Part shown: piece after piece, positions 56,447-64,000 of the stretch
Layout of the letters: each line of letters starts with the position of its first letter
How positions within the stretch are numbered: the first letter of the stretch is position 1
Origin: Symsagittifera roscoffensis
Lineage: Eukaryota; Xenacoelomorpha; Acoela; Convolutidae
NCBI RefSeq assembly: GCF_963678635.1
Contig: NC_087068.1
Coordinates: 21,603,029 to 21,667,028 of the forward strand
DNA length: 64,000 bases
Reading direction: 5' to 3'
The notes under the pieces: generated by a model
Seen by the model: the letters and a program-made list of their open reading frames with translations, nothing else
Database searches by the model: none
What the model was told of the DNA's origin: nothing
Made by a program: the position numbers and the translations under genes

Positions 56447-57412
56447 ATTTTTTGAATTTTCTTAAAAATTGCTCTATCAAATCTAGATGAAACATTCAAT
56501 CGATAGAAGTGGTTCCGCAAACTTTTCGCGCAGAAGCTACTACTAGTTCTTCGGGAAAATTCAAAAATAACAAAAAATTTCGCTGTTTTCACTTTAGTTG
56601 AGAAACAACTACGATTCTAGGCAAAACATAGTTTTTGAAAGTACGCATTTCATCACTCATCAGGAAAAGAATTTCTAGAAACAATCAATAATTACCTACA
56701 TCTTTAGTTGAGCCCTAAGTGTCCTTCACAGTGACATACGAAAATTGTGGTTCACCTAGTTTTGTTTTCATTATTTTTCAAATGTTTTCATCATTTTCGC
56801 TAGTGGTGCAAAGCTCCACTCTACCTCTGTGTTTGAACCTTGAACTATAAAAAGAGTTTAAATAGTAAATGTTAAAATAAGTGGACGCTTTTGGGTCCAG
56901 TAAACATTTGGCCGACTATTTAATCAAAATTTTTTGAATTTTCTTAAAAATTACTCTATCAAATCTAGATGAAACATTCAATTAATAGAAGTGGTTGCGC
57001 GAATGCTTCCTGCAGAAACTGCTACTCTTTTTTTGTTTGCAGTAGAAGGACTAGTTCTTCGGGAAAACTTCAGAGTAACAAAAAATTTCGCTCTTCTCGC
57101 CTTAGTTGAGAAACAACTAAGGTTCTAGGTAAAACCTAATTTTTCATACCGCATCAGTAAAACAAATTCTGAAAAACAATCAATAATTACCTTCATCTTT
57201 AGCTCAGCTTTAACTCTCTTTCACAGTGACATACGAAAACTTTATTTTTATCTAGTTTTTTTTTTCATTATTTTTCAATTCTTTGCATCATTATCGCTAG
57301 TGGTGCAAAGCCCCACTCTGCCTCTTTTTTTAACATTGATCTACAAAAAAAATTAAGTAGTAAATTTTAAGTTAAACGGCTGCTTTTGGGTCCACTAAAC
57401 ACTTGACCGACC
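56447..57412. repeat. Tandem duplication, about 484-bp unit
   Basis: TTTTTGAATTTTCTTAAAAATT begins units at about 56448 and 56931. Both continue through TCTAGATGAAACATTCAAT, TTCGGGAAAA and TCGCTAGTGGTGCAAAGC to a GTCCAGTAAACATTTGGCC / GTCCACTAAACACTTGACC end. That end is the family's usual first module. Confidence 0.85.
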
Positions 57413-57584
57413 AAATTTAAAAAAAAAAATCTTGTCCAAAACATAAGAAAGCAAATGAGACTGTGGAAGAAATTGAAATGCAACCAAACCAGGAATTATA
57501 AATATACAAATTAGATTTAACTAAACGCATTTGCCTAAAAAACTCATTTTTTTAATCATTGCAAGAACTAATTGTACTCAGTTG
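57413..57584. other. Repeat-family spacer
   Basis: AT-rich sequence with AAACATAAGAAAGCAAATGAGACTG, a phrase repeated at 59.45 and 61.04 kb. No gene. Confidence 0.45.
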
Positions 57585-57770
57585 ATTAGCACAGTAGAAT
57601 AGGCAATTGACAGAAAAAAAAGTAAAGGTATATAGTCAAAGGCTCAGGTCTGGCTCAAACTCACCACCTCCTGATCGTCACTCAAAGACACAATCTTGTC
57701 TGCGCAGCGCGCAAGGTTTTGTTCGTTAACACAGTAGTGGCACCAGGAAGGCCCTTTCAACGAAAATGTT
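57585..57770 (+). repeat. Repeat with tRNA-like A box, copy 2
   Basis: ACTCAGTTGATTAGCACAGTAG (57589), then CAGGTCTGGCTCAAACTCACC, ending GTTAACACAGTAGTGGCACC and CCCTTTCAACGAAAA. It is co-linear with copy 1. Confidence 0.5.
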
Positions 57771-58659
57771 ATTAATTTTTGAAACAACCAAAACGCCAAA
57801 AAATTTGCTTAAAATTGTATTTAGTAAGGAACAACAACTTTTTTGTGAGCTAGTTGAATTTTAAGGAAAGGCTTAAAGGCTTAATATGTTGTAAGTTTGA
57901 AATAAAACGTTTTAACATCTATCAACTTTCAAAGAAAACACATAGAAATTAAACTTAAAATGTTGCTCGATTTGATTTTATACCCAGTTCTAAATGTACA
58001 CTAACATCAAGTTTTTTTGCGAGGATTTGATATTCGCACGAACTAAAAAATTTCGTTTTGATCAACTAGTTCATTATTTGAAGTTAGGAGATTCATGCGT
58101 AACTCAAAGACCAAATGAATCAAATTCCAGGAAAATCAAGGACAAATTTTCTGATAAATTAAAGAGTATAAGGACTTTTTTATTGTCCCAAAAATGAGGG
58201 GAAGCTGTTGAGTCCACATATTTTTGACCGATCAAATTTAAAACAGAAAAATTTTCCACAAAAAAAGAGACTGAAAATGAGACTTTGAAAGATATTGAAG
58301 CACGCCAAAACTGAAGTTTAACAATGAATATAACAATTTTAAATGTGTAAAAATATAAAAACTAATATACTCCGCTATGCTGATATGAACAGTCAAAAAA
58401 AAATTTTCTGCAGCAAAAAAAATATATATATATATTTTTTCCAGACCAGGGTTCGAATGCCTTCGGTCTTTTAGATGCGTCAATCAACAAATAGACGATA
58501 TGGCTATTTTTTAGAGAGTGTCAATCTCGCTAACCCTTTCCGCTAAATTTCCAATTAGATGCAGCAGCAGCAGACAAGCTGCAGCAGAAGCTGGATAATA
58601 GATACAGTACTCGCCTTTGAATAAGAAAACACTAGTAATTAACACTACAAGTACTAAAA
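57771..58659. other. Repeat-family interior, no gene seen
   Basis: The GGGGAAGCTGTTGAGTCCAC module (58199), an AT dinucleotide run (58419-58436), CCAGACCAGGGTTCGAATGCC with CTTCGGTCTTTTAG (58440), and a CAGCAGCAGACAAGCTGCAGC module (58565) occur in the usual order. Short open stretches (57994-58197) cross these modules and are not conserved between copies. Confidence 0.55.
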
Positions 58660-58850
58660 TGCACTCAGTTGGTTAGCACAGTAGTTTTGACAGATGACCG
58701 AAGAAACAAGTAAAGGCATATAGTCGTAGATTATGGTCTGGCTCACACCTGTCACCTCATGATCTGCATGCAAATCCACAGACTTGCCTGCACAGACTTG
58801 CCTGATCGTTAACACAGTGGCGGTGCAAGGAAGGCTCCTTCAACAAAAAG
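58660..58850 (+). repeat. Repeat with tRNA-like A box, copy 3
   Basis: CACTCAGTTGGTTAGCACAGTAG (58661), GGTCTGGCTCACACCTGTCACC, and GTTAACACAGTGGCGGTGC with CTCCTTCAACAAAAA. It is co-linear with copies 1 and 2. Confidence 0.5.
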
Positions 58851-60091
58851 TTTGAAAAGTTTTCATTTAGATTGATCCATTTTTTAAATTTCTATTACTA
58901 GGTTAATTTTCTTCTACTAATTTCATCCATTACACATATTTAATTGTTTTTGTTTGTTGAAAAAAAAATCGCGAAAAAACTTGCATCAAAATGTTTTTTT
59001 TTGTATCGAACAATAAAATTTTTTGGAGCTAGGTTAAATTTAAAGTAAGAAATGAATACTTAATAAGTTATGAGTTTAGGTAAATTAGTTAATATCTGTT
59101 ATCTTTCAAAGAAAACACATGTAAAGTGAACTTTGAAAGTTGTTCTATTTGGTTTCATACTTTTGACACCGAGTTCTAAATGTACACTAATTTCGAACAA
59201 TTTTTTGAGGATATGATGTTATCACAAACTGAGAATTTTGGTTCTGATCAATTAGTTCATTATTTGAAGCTAAGAGAATCATGCGTAACTCAATCATCAT
59301 TTCAATCAAAATCCGGAAATTCAAAGAAATTAACTTACAATGTATCGAGACTTGGTAATGCCCCAGAAATGAGCGGAAGCTCTTGAGTCTACTGGAAATT
59401 CAACCGACCAAACTTACAATAAAAAAATTTGGTACAAAAAACGAAAATGCAAATGAGACTATGGAAGAGATTGAAAAACCCCAAAACTGAAGTTTAAAGA
59501 AAAAATCTTGATTCCTCAGCCCGAGATTTTGATCGTTAACCGAGTGGCGGCGCCCGATAGGTCCAATCAACAAAAAGGTTTAAGGGTGAAAGGTTACCAG
59601 CTAGATTGATCCACTTTAAATAATTTTTACTATGTTTGTACTTACTATTTTTAACTACTAAGTATTCTTAATTGTTATTGATTTACCAAGTCCAAACGCC
59701 AAAAAAAATCCGTCGAAATGCTTTTTGATCGAAAAACAACATTTTTTCTAGATAAAAATAACAGCACGACTGTACTGCTTAAAATGCTATGAGTTTATGT
59801 AAGATGACTGAACATCTTTCAATTTTGGAAGAAAAAAAATATATGAATTACACTTTAATCGTTCTTTTACTTGGTTTCATTTTCTTAAGACTGAGTTCTA
59901 AAAGCACACTAATTTTGATAGTTTTGGTGTTTTTTTTTGCTGAAATTGAAAAACTTGTTATGATCAATTGGTTCTTCAATTGAGCTTAAAAAGTTGAATC
60001 TAAGTTAACCTTGTAATTTGAAATCAAAATTAAAATAATTTCAATTTTAATTATAACCAGCCAGTCAACTAGTCATTTTAAATATTTTTAG

Positions 60092-60570
60092 AATTCGTAG
60101 ACGTCACGTCCCAAAAATCGTTATCGAGATGTCGGCGGGGCAATTGGTTTTGTTGGCACAAAAGGTAAAAGAGTGGCAATAGCTGCAAGAATCCTTCAAG
60201 ATGTTGGTTTGAAGTTTTACATTCCACATGGGCCTCTTTTTGGAGCTGTAGTTTCCTCGCTGACTGGTCTGCTGCTAGACACGTTACTTGACTTGAGAAA
60301 CCCAAGGTTTGTGCAGTTTGTTTCTCAGAGGTTCTCGCACTCAGAGCTTGTCGATATTTTTTGACCACTATCGTGCTCAGGCTGCGGAGTTTTCAGTTGC
60401 CGGCGAACCCGGTTGTGTAATTTCCAGTTGCGGAGTTTCCGTTTTTGCCCGTGACTGGGCCGCTCTTGGGCTTTTCTCGGGCCTTTCCTTAAGCAACATG
60501 GTCAAATAAAAGACAAGGAAACTCCGGTAGTTTTTGAATCCGATAGCAATCGGTACAATAAATAGCAACT
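60092..60570 (+). pseudogene. Repeated gene-like unit, copy 2 (most open)
   Basis: After TATTTTTAG (AG 60090-60091) one frame is open from 60101 to the TGA at 60362-60364. It reads TSRPKNRYRDVGGAIGFVG, TKGKRVAIAARILQDVGLK, then GPLFGAVVSSLTGLLLDTLL and DLRNP. The position of the ATG seen in copies 1 and 3 reads ACG. The hydrophobic Gly/Ala/Leu pattern suggests one or two membrane-associated helices. The 3' module with imperfect GTTGCGGAGTTTCC repeats and CAATAAATAGC (60558) follows, as in the other copies. Confidence 0.55.
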
Positions 60571-61639
60571 TCTTGAACGATTAAATTGTGATTAGATTGG
60601 ACAATTTACCTTTTTATTAGAATAGATTTTTAGCGAAACTGTTTTGGTTTAAATTGATCTTAAAATTTTACTCACTTGATTTGTAAAAAATTTGCATCGC
60701 TTAAGAAAACTTCATTCACCATTTTTGATGTCAAATACATTATTGACACAATTTTTTTAGTTTGCAATTTTTGAATAACTTTTTTTATACAATAACATTA
60801 TACGCAGATGAGACAATTCACTTCACAACTTGCTATCCACATTTGTTAAATAAAGTTTTTTAAAATCTACTTATTTGTAAAGTTCGCTTTTTGAAGCTTG
60901 TAAGTTTGTATTCATCTAAACAATCAAGTTTTAGAAAAAAAAAAGAGTTTAAAAGTAAATTATTAAGTTAAGCAGACGCTTTGGGTCCACTAAATGTTTG
61001 TCTGACCGAGTTTTAAAACAAACAAATTGTGTCCAAACATGAGAATGCAAATGAGACTACGGAATAAATAGAAATACACCCAAGTTAGAAATTATTAATT
61101 TAGAATACAACATTAATACGTAAGATTTTAAAAAAACTCTCCTATACTGAGTGTAACGATTAAAAAAATATATTGTTTACTCCAAAAAAAAGAAAGGTAA
61201 ATTTGTCTAGACCAGGGCTCGAATGTATTTGGTATTTTGGACGCGTCAATCAACAACTAGACCATATGGCTGTTTTATTGAACGTCTGAAGCCCGCTGCC
61301 AATATCCGTTCAGTTGGCTGAACAGATGCCGCAGCAGACAGGTCGTCTTTGAAAAACTATCAATCAACAAGCGTGGATGGCAATTTTTTTATTTGCTGAA
61401 ATGAACTGTCTCATCCTCGTATTTTGTTATTGAATATAAAAAAGTATTCAAAATTTGCAAGGTAGAAAGAGTTTTGTATCAATGATGAAAATGACATCAA
61501 ATATGGTGACTGAAGTTGTCCTCAGCGATGCAGTTTTTGTCGTCCAATTCAAGTGAATACATTTTTAAGATTAATTTAAATCAAATCACTTGCACCAAAA
61601 ATCTATTCGAGTAAAAGGTAAAATTATCCAATCTAATCA
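60571..61639. other. Spacer and inner arms of the inverted duplication
   Basis: Contains the first-module variant CAGACGCTTTGGGTCCACTAAATG (60975) and the CCAGACCAGGGCTCGAATG module (61207). The CAGATGCCGCAGCAGACAGG module (61321) follows, and the orientation flips near 61.35 kb. No gene. Confidence 0.5.
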
Positions 61640-62173
61640 CAATCTATTCAAAAAAAAGGTTGCTATTTATTGGACCGAGTGCTATCGGAATCAAAGACTA
61701 ACAGAGTTTTGTTGACTTTTATTTGACACTATTGCTTAAGGAAAGGCCCAAGAAGATACCAAGAGCGGCTCAGTCACAGGTAAGGAAACACGGAAACTAA
61801 GCAGCCGGAATCGGCGCAACTGGGAACACAGGCAAAAGGCAACTGGGAACACACACTGGGAACAAAATATTAATCGAAAAAGTTCTTAAATTGCGATATG
61901 CCATATTTTCCCCAGAGTTGCGACCATCTCTGGGAAGCAAACTGATGGACCAACCTCGGGTTTCCTCAAGTCTAGCAGCGTGTCTTGCAGCAGGTCAGTC
62001 ATCGAGGAAAATACCGCTCCAAAAAAGGCCCCTGTAGAAAGTATTTTTTCAGACCAATATCTTGGAAGATCCTTACGGCTAATGTCACTCCTTTACCTGT
62101 TGTGCCGAAAAAACTACTAGCCCAACCGACAGCTCGAAACAGATTTATGGGACGAGACATCAACGAATTCTAA
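61640..62173 (-). pseudogene. Repeated gene-like unit, copy 3 (inverted, one-base deletion)
   Basis: On the minus strand an ATG at 62160-62158 opens MSRPINLFRAVGWASSFFG, TTGKGVTLAVRIFQDIGLKK, and then hits a stop. A single missing base in the GGGCCTTTTTTGGAGC stretch causes this; after it the other frame resumes GAVFSSMTDLLQDTLLDLRK. It ends in the inverted 3' module with TTTATTGGACCGAGTGC (61667). It mirrors copy 2. Confidence 0.55.
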
Positions 62174-62689
62174 AAAGATTAAAAATGACTGGCTGACTGG
62201 CTGGTTAAAACTAAAAGTGAAATTATATTTATTTTGATTTAGTTTTTTCAACTACAGGTTAACTTGGATTCAATTTTTCAAATTCAATTTGAGAATTACT
62301 TGATAATACCAAGTTTTTCATTTTAGCAAATAACACAAAAACGATCAAAATTAGTGTTCATTTAGAACTTGGTGTCAAGCGTATGAAACCAAATAAAGCA
62401 ACAATTAAAGTTTAGTTTATGTAATTTCTTCTTCGAAAATTGAAAGATGTTCACTCCTTTTACATATACTCTGAATATTTTAATCGGTTCAGTCGTACTC
62501 TAATTCTTATCTAGAAAAAAGGGTTGTTGCTCGAACATAAAGCAGTTCGACGCATTTCGTTGGCGTTTTGTCTTGGTTCAAAAAATGATAACAATTAATA
62601 ATGCTTAGTAGTTGAAAATAGTAATTACAAAAATAGCAAAAAGTATTTAATGTGAATCAATCTAGCTGGTAACTTTTCACCCTTAAACC
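62174..62689. other. Inverted repeat-family interior, no gene seen
   Basis: This is the mirror of 59.6-60.05 kb, with the ACTTGGTGTCAAGCGTATGAAACC phrase complementary to that at 59.15 kb. It has no coding potential. Confidence 0.5.
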
Positions 62690-62885
62690 TTTTGTTGATT
62701 GGACCTATCGGGCGCCAGCACTGTGTTAACGATGAAAATCTCGGGCTGAGGAAGCAAGATTTTTTCTTTGGATGCAGATCAGGAGGACGCGAGCGTAAAC
62801 CAGGCCTGAACCTTGATCATTGTGCTTTCAATTATTTCTTCGGTCAATTACCTATCCTTGTGTGCTAACCAAGTGAGTACACGTA
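62690..62885 (-). repeat. Repeat with tRNA-like A box, copy 4 (inverted)
   Basis: TTTTGTTGATTGGACCTATCGG to TGCTAACCAAGTGAGTACA is the reverse complement of the unit at 53750, including the A-box-like end. Confidence 0.5.
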
Positions 62886-63477
62886 AATGATTTAGCGATA
62901 AAAACTAGTGTTTGCTTTTCAAACGCGTTTGTTTTTCTGTATTATCCACGTTCGCTGCTGCTTATTTGTTGCTGTATATTTAGACAATTGAGCGAAAATG
63001 GTCAGCGAGAATCTTTCATTTCTTGAACTAGCCATATGGTCCAATTGCTGATTATGAAAACAAATAAAGCAAAATTTAAATTTCATTTTTTTGTGTTTTC
63101 AACTAGCTCGATACAAAACTAGTTGGATACAAAAACAGTAAAAAAAACTGTAAAATTAAAACTCGGTGTCAAAATTATGAAAACAAATAAAGCAAAACTT
63201 AAATTTGGGTTTTAATGTGTTTTCTTTGAAAAATGATAAATGTGAAAACATTTTACCTAAAATCACAAAATTTTAGGCATTTAAGCCTTATCTAAACTGT
63301 CATCTAGCTCACAAAAATGTTGTTGTTTGATACAAAAACAGTTTAACGCGGGCTTTTTGGCTTTTTTGGTTGTTTCAAATAACAATTACAGTTAAAAATG
63401 CCTAATGGTTGAAAATAGTTTATAAAAATTAACCTATTAAAAAGAGCAAAAAATAGTTCAATCTAAACTCAAACCTT
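62886..63477. other. Inverted repeat-family interior, no gene seen
   Basis: Contains inverted copies of the CAGCAGCAG module and of the GTGTTTTCTTTGAAA phrase. No gene. Confidence 0.45.
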
Positions 63478-63670
63478 CCAAATTTTTGTTGAAAGGGCCT
63501 CCCACCACTGTGCTAACGACCAAAACCTTGCGCTGAGCAGACAAGCTTGGGGCTTTGAGAGAAGATCAGGAGGTGGTGAGAGTGAACCAGACCTGAGCCT
63601 TTGACTATATTCTTTTATTTGTTTCTTCTGTCAATTGTCTAACCTGCTGTGCTAGTCAACTGAGTACAAG
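63478..63670 (-). repeat. Repeat with tRNA-like A box, copy 5 (inverted)
   Basis: TTTTTGTTGAAAGGGCCTCCC to TGTGCTAGTCAACTGAGTACA is the reverse complement of the unit at 57585, including AGTGAACCAGACCTGAGCC opposite the B-box-like stretch. Confidence 0.5.
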
Positions 63671-64000
63671 TTAGCGCTTGTAGTGATAAATAATAGTGTT
63701 TATTATTCAAGCGCGAAATCTATTTTTGGTAATAGACAAATAATTCTCTTTTTTGCAGAAAACAAAAAAGACGTTTGTAACCGTCACAATCAGTTTGGTG
63801 GAGTTATTTTTTTTAGTTGCACAATATTAAATTTTCTTGGCTTATTCCTAAACTTCAGTTTTGGCGTGCTTCAATCTTTTCCATAGTCTCATTTTCATTC
63901 TTTTTTTTATGCATTTTTTTTGTTTTAAAATTGGTCGGTCAAAAGATTAGTGGACTCAACAGCTTCCGCTCATTTTTGGGACATGAATCAAGCCCTAATA

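Larger units (their letters stand above)
58200..64000. repeat. Large inverted duplication (arms about 2.5 kb, centre near 61.1 kb)
   Basis: Left-arm phrases reappear inverted to the right in mirror order. CGCAGATGAGACAATTCACTTC (60796) pairs with its complement near 61400. The 3'-end module at 60.38-60.57 pairs with 61.65-61.86 kb. The gene-like unit at 60.09-60.36 pairs with 61.9-62.16 kb. GGTTTAAGGGTGAAAGGTTACC (59578) pairs with 62.66-62.70 kb. The CTCATTTTTGGGAC at the window end mirrors GTCCCAAAAATGAG at 58183. The spacer is about 500 bp. The right arm continues beyond the window. Confidence 0.85.

Overview
The window looks like AT-rich animal (metazoan) nuclear DNA. It has GT-AG introns, an extracellular PAN-type protein gene split over about 24.6 kb, a J-domain gene, long microsatellites, and large amounts of decayed mobile DNA: Ty3-like retroelements, a viral/Polinton-type family B DNA polymerase fossil and a hAT-type MITE. 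Nothing in it is bacterial. I cannot name the species.

Layout. 1-9.4 kb: a Ty3-like retroelement (copy A) entered mid-gag, running through protease, RT, RNase H, integrase and an envelope-like third ORF, broken in every part. 9.4-12.4 kb: no gene seen, with one cluster of small palindromes. 12.45-13.34 kb: last exon of a protein with a glycine-zipper hairpin and a C-terminal J domain. 14.1-15.9 kb: a 317-bp hAT-type MITE with a perfect 8-bp target duplication, then a 1,067-bp inverted-repeat element full of ATAATCGATT words. 18.57-43.18 kb: a host gene that I assemble from five exons (213 aa: signal peptide, PAN/Apple module, then a GON-like DGxY...VxC module). Its splice phases all agree and an AATAAA follows the stop. 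Its first intron is about 22.7 kb and holds a GGATTCC word cluster, four copies of a 2-3 kb repeat with internal 159-bp subrepeats, and two fossil pieces of a PolB gene. A 407-bp pure ATC microsatellite fills most of intron 2. 43.2-48.8 kb: an unassigned coding fossil and a second truncated copy of the retroelement (copy B). 48.9-64 kb: a mosaic of one local repeat family. It includes three degenerate copies of a gene-like unit (an MSxPxN...LLLDTLLDLRKP-type reading frame ending in a poly(A)-like AATAAA), a 237-bp palindrome, repeats with tRNA-like A boxes, and a large inverted duplication centred near 61.1 kb that continues past the window end.

Only two host genes look intact: the J-domain exon and the PAN/GON-like gene. 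Almost everything else is repeat-derived. The most interesting candidates are the PAN/GON-like gene with its repeat-swollen intron and the anonymous repeated gene-like unit at 54-62 kb. Domain calls come from motif reading by eye; no database search was run.
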